A stretch of 9,063 bases of DNA from Balneolaceae bacterium (GTDB lineage Bacteria > Bacteroidota > Rhodothermia > Balneolales > Balneolaceae): NCBI GenBank assembly GCA_003555185.1, contig PWFZ01000280.1:1-9063 (forward strand). The letters are read 5' to 3'. Positions 1 to 6,710 of this stretch are shown here, piece by piece; positions within the stretch are counted from its first letter, which is position 1, and the number at the start of each line of letters is the position of its first letter. Made by a program: the position numbers and the translations under genes. The notes beneath the pieces are model-generated. The model ran no database searches, had not been told where the DNA came from, and was given only the letters and a program-made list of their open reading frames with translations.

Positions 1-25
1 CACTCAAAAGAAATAGAGCAAGATT

Positions 26-1873
26 TTGGATAAGAATACGGTAATAGGACTTCTTCTTATATTTTTGATCACGATGGCATGGGCGTTTTACACTATGCCA
101 AGTGAAGAAGACGTACAGCGTCAGCGCGCAGAACAGGCAAGACAGGATAGTATTGCCGCAGCTCAGGCTGAGGAACGCGACCAATTTATTGATGAGGAGC
201 GGGATGATGACAGAAGAGCCGACCTCGATACAGTAGAACGCGAAAGAAGCCGTCCGGCACTTGGTGTATTTGAAGAAGCGGGAGTTTCCGATACAGTATA
301 CGCCACAGTTCGCACTCCTCTTTACGAAATAGAATTTACCAACCTCGGAGCAGGACCGGCAAAATATACCTTATTAGGCCATAATACTTGGGATCAGGAT
401 CCTGTTCAGATGATTATGGATACCACCCGATCGGCATATTCGCTGGGGTTTTTATCCTACCAAAACTACAATATTGAAACGGATCAGATTCTCTTTGAGC
501 CGCTGTTCGATGAGACCGAAATGGAAGTGAATGGCACGAATAGTCAATCACTTTCTTACCAGCTTGATTTAGGGGATGGATCTCGATTACTGTTTACATA
601 CACATTTTATGGCGATCAATATCGCTACGATTTAGAGATCCGATTTGAGGAGATGCAGAGCTTTATCAGTGATATGAATGTCGATTTTGGCTTCAAATCA
701 CCATTGAGCCTCACCGAACTCGACGTTGTGCAAGATGCAAGAAACGCAGCGGCCTATATTTTTGCGGGCGGAGAACTTGAAAAATTACAGCGAACAGAAT
801 CCGGTTCGGCTGAATTAAATGTAAACGGCGATATCGACTGGGTTTCTACCCGTAGTCGCTTTTTTGGGCAGTATATCAAACCTACAGCAGGTTCCAACGG
901 TGCTACAATTATGGTGGAACTCAGTGGGCCGGCGGATGACCCGGAAACAATTCATCACTATCAGTCTACGGTTCAATCCAATATTTTAAATACAAATGTA
1001 CTCACATATGAGCTTTACTCGGGGCCTCTTCGTTACTACGATTTACGTGAGTTCGATGACAATGCCTACGATGTAATTGAGATTGGATATGCACTCATTC
1101 AGTGGTTTGCTGATCCATTGGTTAAATATCTGGTTATCCCATTTTTTGCTTTCGGTAGTATGTTTATTGCGAATTATGGAGTATTGATTATTTTGTTCGG
1201 AGTTATCGTAAAACTTCTTCTCTTCCCGCTTACACAAAAAAGTTTCAAAAGCATGGCGGCAATGAAGGAGTTGCAGCCGCAGATGGCAGAGATTAAGGAG
1301 AAGTACAAGGATGATCCGCAAAAGCAGCAAAAAGAGACAATAGCACTCTATAAAAAAGCGAAGGTAAATCCGATTGGGGGATGTCTGCCTATGTTGCTGC
1401 AGTTCCCAATTTTGATTACGCTCTTTTTCTTCTTCCAGAATTCGATGCTTATTCGTCAGGAACCGTTCCTGTGGGCTACAGATTTATCTGCCCCGGATTA
1501 CATTATAAGTCTTCCATTTAGCATTCCATTTTTAGGGGATCAAATAGCAGGATTTGTATTGTTGATGACAGCAGCCATGTTTATACAGACCAAGGTCATG
1601 GGTGGTATGGGCGGAATGGGCGGCGGCGGTGCTACAGCCGGCGGACCCAACATGAAGGCATTTACATACATCCTTCCCTTTATTCTATTATTTGTATTTA
1701 ATAATTTTGCAGCCGGTTTGAGTTTGTATTATCTCGTTTATAACGTGCTTTCTGTTGCACAGCAGGCATTAATCAACAAGCAGATAAAAAAGCCTGAGGT
1801 TGAAGTCAGCGGTACTGCGAATAACGATAATAAGAAGAAGAAGCGAAAAGGCAGCCGCCAAAAGAAGAAGTAA
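26..1873 (+). CDS. yidC: Membrane protein insertase YidC (Oxa1/Alb3 family)
   Basis: Inner-membrane insertase that places proteins in the membrane alone or with SecYEG. The 615-residue protein has the long Gram-negative layout: an N-terminal membrane anchor (about residues 5-22), an acidic charged linker (25-80), a periplasmic beta-rich P1 domain (about 88-340), then the 60KD_IMP/Oxa1 core. The core is visible from the VKLLLFPLT segment (about 395-403), through a charged cytoplasmic helical hairpin (QPQMAEIKEKYKDD), to the NPIGGCLPMLLQFPI block and three further hydrophobic segments. The positively charged groove residue, Arg366 in E. coli, aligns with Lys396. A Met/Gly-rich loop lies at 524-543, and the last 32 residues are very basic, as expected of a ribosome-binding tail. 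The start is TTG: an in-frame TAG lies four codons upstream, and MDKNTVIGLLLIF matches the usual Bacteroidota YidC N-terminus. A strong terminator follows directly. Identification is secure. Confidence 0.97.
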   Translation: MDKNTVIGLLLIFLITMAWAFYTMPSEEDVQRQRAEQARQDSIAAAQAEERDQFIDEERDDDRRADLDTVERERSRPALGVFEEAGVSDTVYATVRTPLYEIEFTNLGAGPAKYTLLGHNTWDQDPVQMIMDTTRSAYSLGFLSYQNYNIETDQILFEPLFDETEMEVNGTNSQSLSYQLDLGDGSRLLFTYTFYGDQYRYDLEIRFEEMQSFISDMNVDFGFKSPLSLTELDVVQDARNAAAYIFAGGELEKLQRTESGSAELNVNGDIDWVSTRSRFFGQYIKPTAGSNGATIMVELSGPADDPETIHHYQSTVQSNILNTNVLTYELYSGPLRYYDLREFDDNAYDVIEIGYALIQWFADPLVKYLVIPFFAFGSMFIANYGVLIILFGVIVKLLLFPLTQKSFKSMAAMKELQPQMAEIKEKYKDDPQKQQKETIALYKKAKVNPIGGCLPMLLQFPILITLFFFFQNSMLIRQEPFLWATDLSAPDYIISLPFSIPFLGDQIAGFVLLMTAAMFIQTKVMGGMGGMGGGGATAGGPNMKAFTYILPFILLFVFNNFAAGLSLYYLVYNVLSVAQQALINKQIKKPEVEVSGTANNDNKKKKRKGSRQKKK

Positions 1874-1894
1874 AGGCTGAAAACACGATATTTT

Positions 1895-1927
1895 AAAAGG
1901 AGATTCACAATGTGGGTCTCCTTTTTT
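1895..1927 (+). terminator. Rho-independent terminator after yidC
   Basis: A perfect 9-bp stem, AAAAGGAGA (1895-1903) pairing with TCTCCTTTT (1917-1925), closes a 13-nt loop and runs into six T residues (1922-1927). It starts 21 nt after the yidC stop codon and should end yidC transcription. The next gene begins only 10 nt after the T-run, so that gene depends on read-through or on a promoter overlapping this element. Confidence 0.88.
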
Positions 1928-1937
1928 ATTATAGGCT

Positions 1938-2858
1938 ATGAAAAGTAAATCGCGACATCACTTTCCACAAGTACGATTTAATTCCGACAAGAAGGAGCTC
2001 TATAATTCTATTCTGAAAAAGAAGTTTGTGAACCTGCCCGAAGAACGGGTGCGGCTTGCAATGGTTGACTATTTATTGCTTGAAGCAGGCTGGAATAAAA
2101 ACCGAATCGGGTTTGAAGCCCCTATTCGACTCCCCCAAACAAAACATCCTCTGCGGGCTGATCTTGTTCTGTATGGCCAAAAAATGATTCCACACACTAT
2201 TGTGGAGTGCAAATCGCAATCGGTAGCACTTAATCTCTCTACAGCCGAGCAGATCGCCCGATACAATAGCTCCATCAACGCACCATATTTGATGCTGACC
2301 AATGGTATTACAGACTATTGGTTTTCTATTGATGGTAAAGCAGTAGAGCAAATTGAATCGCCTCTGAACGAAATCATTGGGGATGGTAATTATCGCAACT
2401 CTGCAGATTATTGGATTGAAAGAGGATTTCTTAATCCGGATTCTGATGATGATTTGAATGGATGGCTAATAGACGTGCTCCAACATTTTTGGGATAAAGA
2501 AAGTGATATCAATCAAACATATTTAGATTTGAATCCACCTATGATATCATACCCAATCCAAAACCGATACCGAATTTTTGAGATGGGTGAGAATCAGAAA
2601 CTGGCACTTACATTTCTATTTGATGGGGATATCTCCACGCGCCTTATTGGAATTCTCAACCAGTCAGGAAACAATAGGGGAATGGTATCTGTGAATCTGG
2701 ATGAGATGTTTGCCGGAAAAGCAGATTCAGCGTTGATTTATCAACAAGATCAAACCAAAGTTACAGACGCCGGATCTACTCTCTCTGTGGACTTTAAAAA
2801 AAGTGATTCGGATGCCGTCAAAAAAATAAAGAATGAAGTGATCAATTTTTTTGATTGA
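1938..2858 (+). CDS. Stand-alone PD-(D/E)XK protein with HsdR N-terminal-like domain
   Basis: The N-terminal half (about residues 34-135) looks like the type I restriction enzyme R protein N-terminal nuclease domain (HSDR_N family). Visible catalytic elements are Glu36 or Glu37 in the first helix, Asp75 (RADLVLY), Glu90 and Lys92 (IVECKSQ), and the RecB/HsdR-type Q-x3-Y motif at Gln105-Tyr109 (EQIARY). All metal-binding and catalytic residues are present, so an active Mg-dependent DNA nuclease fold is plausible. There is no helicase motor, and no hsdM or hsdS in the window. Residues 150-306 form a C-terminal region I do not recognise, rich in Asp and Asn, ending in a Lys/Asp-rich helix (about 287-306). 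An in-frame TAG at 1932-1934 fixes the start at or after 1938, and the domain begins about 35 codons in, so ATG 1938 fits. Bacteroidota commonly carry a shorter solo HSDR_N protein of unclear function; this one is longer. The fold call is firm, the role unknown. Confidence 0.85.
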   Translation: MKSKSRHHFPQVRFNSDKKELYNSILKKKFVNLPEERVRLAMVDYLLLEAGWNKNRIGFEAPIRLPQTKHPLRADLVLYGQKMIPHTIVECKSQSVALNLSTAEQIARYNSSINAPYLMLTNGITDYWFSIDGKAVEQIESPLNEIIGDGNYRNSADYWIERGFLNPDSDDDLNGWLIDVLQHFWDKESDINQTYLDLNPPMISYPIQNRYRIFEMGENQKLALTFLFDGDISTRLIGILNQSGNNRGMVSVNLDEMFAGKADSALIYQQDQTKVTDAGSTLSVDFKKSDSDAVKKIKNEVINFFD

Positions 2859-2924
2859 CTGACTCTTCTGCTAAATTACAGACAAAGATTTTTAGTTTTA
2901 ATAATGTTAATGAGGTTCGAAAAT

Positions 2925-4262
2925 ATGTCATCAAAATTACATCGCGATAAATTATTCTCCTTATTTGAAGAAGATCAGGAAGGCGTTATTTATCTACGGG
3001 GCGGGGAAATTATGTATCGATATGGAACAGATTATGAGTTTCCATTTCGTCAGGAGAGTAATTTTTGGTATTTAACCGATGTAAATGAGCCGGACTATCA
3101 CATGGTGATGGATCTAAAGTCTAAAACGTATCATCTATTTGCTCCAAAGCGCGAGGCTGCTTATGCAGTGTGGCACGGGCGCATTAAGCCGAATGGAGAA
3201 ATTAAAGAAGAGTATCAGCCTGATAAACTTCATTATGATAATGATCTTCTTACTGTGTTAAACGACTTAAAGCCGTCTGTTATCTACTGCCTTAATGAAG
3301 AACAGGCCGAGTTTTTAGAAGATTTAAATCGGAATTTCAATGTAGAAACAGAGTCACTCACTGATACAATTACCTATTGCCGTTGTATAAAAACCGATGA
3401 CGAATTGGATAAATTGCGAGTATCTGCAAAAGTAAATAACGAGGCTCATCTGGCCGCGATGAAAGCAATAAAGCCGGGAATGTATGAGTATGATATGAAG
3501 GCGGTTTTTGATTTTCATCAGCAAAAAAATGGACTGTTGCAGGATGCATATAGCGGAATCCATGCGGGTGGGAAAAACAGCGCTATTTTGCACTATACCG
3601 AAAACAGTAAGGAAATTAAGGATGGAGATCTTTACCTGATAGACTCCGGGTATGAATATGAGGGATATGCATCGGATGTATCGAGGACATACCCAGCAAA
3701 CGGCAAATTTACCGGTGATCAGGCGGCGATTTATCAGACGGCATTAACGGCACTTAATAAAGTTATTGAAGCCGTGAAGCCGGGCATTAAAATGGAAGAC
3801 CTTCATTTAGCAGCAGCTCGAATTATTTTGCAGGGTCTGAAGGATCACGGACTAGTAAAAGGATCGATTGATGATCTGATGGAGAAAAATATTTTTGCGC
3901 TCTTTTTCCCACACGGCCTGGGCCATTTTCTTGGGATGGATACTCATGACGTGGGTGGCTATCCAAAGGGAGTGGAGCGTATCGAACGTCCCGGAATTCA
4001 GTTTTTAAGGGTACGGCGTGAGCTCCAGCCCGGAATGGTAATTACCATTGAACCAGGGGTTTATTTTATTCCAGCTCTGCTGAAGCCGGCACTGGAAGAT
4101 CCTGAAAAAGCCGAATTTCTGAACGCGGATAAACTGGAGAAGTTGTTTAATTTTGGGGGCATTCGAATTGAAGATAATTTGATTATCACCGAAGATGGCT
4201 GTGAAAATCTAACGGATGTCCCTAAAGAAATCAAAGATATAGAAAAAGTGATGCAGGGGTAA
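2925..4262 (+). CDS. M24B metallopeptidase, prolidase / Xaa-Pro aminopeptidase type
   Basis: Predicted cytoplasmic dinuclear-metal peptidase cleaving Xaa-Pro bonds. An N-terminal aminopeptidase-P/creatinase-like domain (RQESNFWYLTD, then VWHGRI) precedes a pita-bread catalytic domain. Numbered from an alternative ATG at 2904, the metal ligands are Asp247 (LIDSG), Asp258 (YASDVSRT), His341 (HGLGHFLG), Glu383 (TIEPGVYF) and Glu423 (IRIEDN), with His230, His337 and His348 also in place. The insertion between the two glutamates (VYFIPALLKPALEDPEKAEF) resembles eukaryotic-type prolidase (PEPD) more than E. coli PepP, so dipeptidase activity is as likely as aminopeptidase activity. There are three possible starts: ATG 2904, 2910 and 2925. 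I prefer 2925 because GAGG (2912-2915) lies 9 nt before it and the first two have no visible ribosome site; the difference is only seven residues. It follows the nuclease gene by a short gap on the same strand, without an obvious functional link. No intrinsic terminator is visible after it. Confidence 0.93.
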   Translation: MSSKLHRDKLFSLFEEDQEGVIYLRGGEIMYRYGTDYEFPFRQESNFWYLTDVNEPDYHMVMDLKSKTYHLFAPKREAAYAVWHGRIKPNGEIKEEYQPDKLHYDNDLLTVLNDLKPSVIYCLNEEQAEFLEDLNRNFNVETESLTDTITYCRCIKTDDELDKLRVSAKVNNEAHLAAMKAIKPGMYEYDMKAVFDFHQQKNGLLQDAYSGIHAGGKNSAILHYTENSKEIKDGDLYLIDSGYEYEGYASDVSRTYPANGKFTGDQAAIYQTALTALNKVIEAVKPGIKMEDLHLAAARIILQGLKDHGLVKGSIDDLMEKNIFALFFPHGLGHFLGMDTHDVGGYPKGVERIERPGIQFLRVRRELQPGMVITIEPGVYFIPALLKPALEDPEKAEFLNADKLEKLFNFGGIRIEDNLIITEDGCENLTDVPKEIKDIEKVMQG

Positions 4263-4266
4263 GTAG

Positions 4267-4291
4267 AACAGGTCGCTGACCTGTTAAAAAA
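4267..4291. repeat. Palindromic repeat, copy 1 of a 23-bp exact direct repeat
   Basis: AACAGGTC (4267-4274), a 3-nt spacer GCT, and GACCTGTT (4278-4285) form an 8-bp stem, followed by six A residues. Positions 4269-4291 recur exactly at 4392-4414. It begins 5 nt after the peptidase stop codon. The form, a short GC-rich stem with a 3-nt loop, resembles REP-type intergenic elements. Confidence 0.85.
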
Positions 4292-4295
4292 GGCG

Positions 4296-4322
4296 ACCGA
4301 AATCAACCGGTGAGTTTTCGGT
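4296..4322. repeat. Inverted repeat between the two 23-bp repeat copies
   Basis: ACCGAAA (4296-4302) pairs with TTTCGGT (4316-4322) around a 13-nt loop that itself contains the palindrome ACCGGT (4306-4311). GTAGA follows at 4321-4325. GTAGA also occurs at 4263 and 4382, next to the flanking palindromes, which suggests repeated modular units. Confidence 0.6.
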
Positions 4323-4360
4323 AGAAACAAGTAACTTAAAAATCCATCTGTATCAATTAA

Positions 4361-4375
4361 CGGATCAGTGATCCG
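4361..4375. repeat. Short palindrome CGGATCA-G-TGATCCG
   Basis: A perfect 7-bp inverted repeat around one base, or 6 bp with an AGT loop, followed by CCCTAC. Its plan of short GC-rich arms and a small centre matches the flanking palindromes although the bases differ, as in mosaic REP-like arrays. Confidence 0.65.
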
Positions 4376-4391
4376 CCCTACGTAGAGCAAG

Positions 4392-4414
4392 CAGGTCGCT
4401 GACCTGTTAAAAAA
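4392..4414. repeat. Palindromic repeat, copy 2 of a 23-bp exact direct repeat
   Basis: Identical over 23 bp to 4269-4291: CAGGTC (4392-4397), spacer GCT, GACCTG (4401-4406), TT, and six A residues. It lies 10 nt before the in-frame ATG at 4425 of the following membrane-protein frame. The two copies are in the same orientation, 123 bp apart. Confidence 0.85.
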
Positions 4415-4508
4415 TTAAGAAACCATGTACCAAAGTTTTCAATTTAGAATATAGCATAAATCGAAGCAGCGGCGTAGCCTTAATGCACTGCTGGCACTGG
4501 CAACGGGT

Positions 4509-4907
4509 GTGCTAACACTTATCTACCCAACATTTCTTTACTTGATTGTGGGCGGATATCTTATGGCACTTGGTATTTTATTTCTTGCATTTAGAACCCC
4601 TCCAATAATTGCCGCTTTTCCCATAATTACGTCAATTCTAATCTTTATTTTTCCGGAATTAATTCCTGTAACATTTGCAGCTTTCCTGGGATTTTTTGGA
4701 TTAATATTGCTACTCAGCTTCGGATTTATGGTGATGGGATTTCTTACCCTGATTATTGCGGCACTCATTGTGGCAAATCCAGATTCAGTAGCGTATTTAA
4801 TTGCTCTGTTTTTATTGCTTTATGGTACCACAAATTTGATCCGGCTATTCCAAAGAAATGATCCGCCAAAAAAGGACAGGGATCCAAATCAGGTGTCTAT
4901 TCAGTAA
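4509..4907 (+). CDS. Small membrane protein with three 42-residue DUF3096-like repeats; 5' end uncertain
   Basis: Very hydrophobic protein with a short polar, charged C-terminal tail after about residue 114. It consists of three tandem units with a P-x14-G pattern: Pro7/Gly22, Pro49/Gly64 and Pro91/Gly106, spaced exactly 42 residues apart. Each unit is a helix, Pro, helix hairpin. The unit resembles DUF3096 (ILxLIxPxxxxYIVxxYLxxxG), normally a small single-unit membrane protein, and more loosely the HdeD/DUF308 type. Its function is unknown. The start is doubtful. From GTG 4509 the first unit lacks most of its first helix, but the frame upstream encodes the missing part (LNALLALATG, from 4479) after a basic stretch (KSKQRRS), back to an in-frame TAG at 4452; an ATG sits in frame at 4425. 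Possible explanations are a CTG start (4488 or 4491), reinitiation at 4509, or a nonsense-mutated gene. It is convergent with the TPR gene, with 15 nt between and no terminator visible. Confidence 0.7.
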   Translation: MLTLIYPTFLYLIVGGYLMALGILFLAFRTPPIIAAFPIITSILIFIFPELIPVTFAAFLGFFGLILLLSFGFMVMGFLTLIIAALIVANPDSVAYLIALFLLLYGTTNLIRLFQRNDPPKKDRDPNQVSIQ

Positions 4908-4922
4908 TAGAATTGGCGATAA

Positions 4923-5702
4923 TTATGTAAGATTGTCAAGTAGTTCCTGCGCTTCGGCTTTATGCTCAGGGTCACCTGCATATTTATTATCCAAATCCTG
5001 CACCTTTTCAAGTATATCAATGGCTTTTTCATTTTCACCGATTCTATGGTAGTGCCGTGCATAATCCAAGTGAATTAGTACATTTTGAGGGCGTAGTTCA
5101 AGGGCTTTCGTTAACGCTGTTTCAGCCTCTTCGTTGCTTGCAGGAGGGAGTCTGCCAAAAAATGTTCGCGCAGCAAACCGTTCTCGGCGGCCTAAGTTGG
5201 CTACTTCGGAATGCCATACACCTAATAAGTGCCATGCTTTGGAAAAATCCGGATCAATGTCGACTGCTCTTTCGGCATGGTTTTTTATAACGTCTGATTT
5301 TCGAATTCGGTCTCGAGTACCCGAAATTTCAGACATCCGCCCAATTGCCAGTGCTTTTGCAAAATGACACGGAGCTTTATTAGGGTGAGTATCAAGGCAT
5401 TGCTCTGCGTACTCCTGAGCAGATTCATAATCGGACTCCTGATCGGAACTGTCATCAGCGCGATATCCCCGCTGAGAATATAAAACACTGATATTCCATA
5501 AGGCTTCCATTTGATCAGGGCTCTTTTCCAAAACTTCCCTGTAAAGCTCCATTGCTCTGGGTTCATCTGCAGACTCTACTCGTTCGGAGGCTTCTTTTAA
5601 CATTTCCTGAATTTCATTTCCCGGATCAGAGTAAGGTTGAAACGCCATCAAAAATCCAATAATAATCAAGCTAATTGGAAAGTAGTCCAATAATTTTGCC
5701 AT
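4923..5702 (-). CDS. Membrane-anchored TPR protein with RMD1/FAM82-like signature
   Basis: 259 residues. An N-terminal hydrophobic segment (about residues 5-21) probably anchors it to the inner membrane or acts as an uncleaved signal. Helical TPR-like repeats follow: about 48-81 (AMELYREVLEKSPDQMEALW), 92-125, 138-165, 190-223 (EEAETALTKALELRPQNVLI) and 217-255. Residues 156-190 carry a feature of the regulator-of-microtubule-dynamics (RMD1/FAM82) family: AWHLLGVWHSEVANL, then an Arg-rich stretch, FFGRLPPAS and EEA. Bacterial members of this family exist, and their role is not known to me; a scaffold or partner-binding function is the usual inference for TPRs. It reads away from the flavin reductase upstream on the same strand across 90 nt, with no clear terminator between them, so co-transcription is possible. 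Confidence 0.88.
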   Translation of the reverse strand: MAKLLDYFPISLIIIGFLMAFQPYSDPGNEIQEMLKEASERVESADEPRAMELYREVLEKSPDQMEALWNISVLYSQRGYRADDSSDQESDYESAQEYAEQCLDTHPNKAPCHFAKALAIGRMSEISGTRDRIRKSDVIKNHAERAVDIDPDFSKAWHLLGVWHSEVANLGRRERFAARTFFGRLPPASNEEAETALTKALELRPQNVLIHLDYARHYHRIGENEKAIDILEKVQDLDNKYAGDPEHKAEAQELLDNLT

Positions 5703-5792
5703 AACTATACTCTTTGTCTACTAATTGTTTAGATAAATAAATAACATTAATCATTCTCAACAACAACGTACATGGGTACTTTGTGTTGTAAC

Positions 5793-6506
5793 TCACTCCC
5801 AAAGGCTTTCTTGATTTCCATGTGCTGGAACCCCGTTGTTGTCTTTCAGCATCTTTGCAATATGCAGCAGGTTCCATGTCATAAAAGTCGTGTTCCGATT
5901 TGTGAAATCCTTCTCAGGTCCGCCTGACCCTTTATCTGCATATGATTTTCCCGGACCAACCTCTCCTATCCAACCGGTATCGGCCTGCGGTGGAATTACA
6001 TATCCAATGTGTTGAAGGCTATAGAGAATTTCCATGGAACAGTGTTTAACGCCATCCTCATTTCCGGTAATGATACATCCGCCCGTTCGGCCATAATAAG
6101 CGTACTGACCCTCATCATTTGTTTCCCCTGAAAAACTATCAAGTCGTTCAATCACTTTTTTAGCAACAGAGGACAATTGCCCCAGCCAAATGGGTGTTCC
6201 AAAGACAAGAATATTGGCATTCAATACCTTTTCTTGAATATCAGGCCAGTCATCTTTTTTCCAGCCATGCTCGGTCATGTCAGGGTAAATTCCCGGTGCA
6301 ATTTCATAATCAACAGGGCGAAGCATTTCTGTTTCAACCCCAACCTCCTCCATCAGTTGTTGCGATAAATGCATTAACTGTTCGGTATGTGAAAGCTCTG
6401 AAGATTTTTTTAGTGTGCAATTAAGAAACAGGGCTTTTATCCCTGCAAATTCAAAAGGATTTTCATTAATCCACTTTTTCTGAATACTGTTTAATTTATG
6501 AATCAT
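5793..6506 (-). CDS. Flavodoxin-family FMN-dependent NAD(P)H oxidoreductase
   Basis: 237 residues with the flavodoxin-like FMN-reductase fold, predicted cytoplasmic because no signal peptide is seen. After a roughly 22-residue N-terminal extension comes beta-1 and the phosphate loop (ALFLNCTLKKS, about 25-35). The second FMN loop is at 100-113 (LVFGTPIWLGQLSS), and the isoalloxazine-side loop at 137-152 (AYYGRTGGCIITGNEDG). The C-terminal part (about 162-237: YSLQHIGYVIPPQADTGWIG, the GSGGPEKDFTNRNTTF block, MTWNLLHIAKMLK) is strongly conserved in a widespread group annotated simply as flavodoxin family or NADPH-dependent FMN reductase. The substrate is unknown; quinone or nitro-compound reduction is only a family guess. 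The start at 6506 is preceded closely by GAGAGAG. The 204-nt gap before the copper-protein operon separates it from that unit. Confidence 0.9.
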   Translation of the reverse strand: MIHKLNSIQKKWINENPFEFAGIKALFLNCTLKKSSELSHTEQLMHLSQQLMEEVGVETEMLRPVDYEIAPGIYPDMTEHGWKKDDWPDIQEKVLNANILVFGTPIWLGQLSSVAKKVIERLDSFSGETNDEGQYAYYGRTGGCIITGNEDGVKHCSMEILYSLQHIGYVIPPQADTGWIGEVGPGKSYADKGSGGPEKDFTNRNTTFMTWNLLHIAKMLKDNNGVPAHGNQESLWE

Positions 6507-6710
6507 CTCTCTCTATATGATTTACTCTCAAGTGGCACTAGCTCTCTTAGGGGCGCCAAAAGATGTTAAGGTCTAATTCTTACTAAAGTGATCAGAATCA
6601 GTTCCTGCAGAAATGCATAAAATTACAGATTTTATATTAGGAGCTATCATCAGGTAAGAAGCTTTAAAATACAGAGTGCGGTGTCATCCGCACTCCGGTA
6701 AATCATACAA
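6507..6710. other. Intergenic region between the copper-protein operon and the flavin reductase
   Basis: 204 nt, AT-rich. It holds the hairpin at 6674-6695 close to the end of the copper operon, and presumably the minus-strand promoter of the flavin reductase. I see no Bacteroidota-type TAnnTTTG box that I would defend, no ORF of note and no RNA gene. Confidence 0.5.
6665..6695 (-). terminator. Probable terminator of the copper-protein operon
   Basis: A perfect 8-bp inverted repeat GAGTGCGG (6674-6681) / CCGCACTC (6688-6695) with a 6-nt loop lies 15 nt beyond the azurin-like stop codon on the minus strand. In the minus-strand transcript the stem is followed by TGTATTTTAA, a short and interrupted U-tract. 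The stem is GC-rich, so termination is likely but not textbook. Confidence 0.65.

Noticed and set aside
1043..1330. Minus-strand open frame inside yidC, and similar antisense or offset frames inside the other genes
   Set aside because: They lie wholly or largely within well-identified genes and show no domain, start context or plausible protein character; they are shadows.
1938..2858. Complete type I restriction system
   Set aside because: No helicase domain follows the nuclease domain and no hsdM or hsdS gene is present on either side.
4267..4291. The palindrome after the peptidase gene as a rho-independent terminator
   Set aside because: The stem is followed by A residues, not T, on the + strand. 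On the - strand the T-run comes before the stem, so it fits neither direction.
4267..4414. CRISPR array
   Set aside because: Only two identical copies, 123 bp apart, with other palindromes between them, no regular spacers and no cas genes.
4483..4515. ATG 4483 as start of the membrane protein
   Set aside because: It is in a different frame and stops after ten codons.
5760..5789. Inverted repeat (ACAACA/TGTTGT with inner GTAC/GTAC) after the flavin reductase as a terminator
   Set aside because: The inner and outer stems are separated by an uneven internal loop and no U-tract follows on the minus strand.
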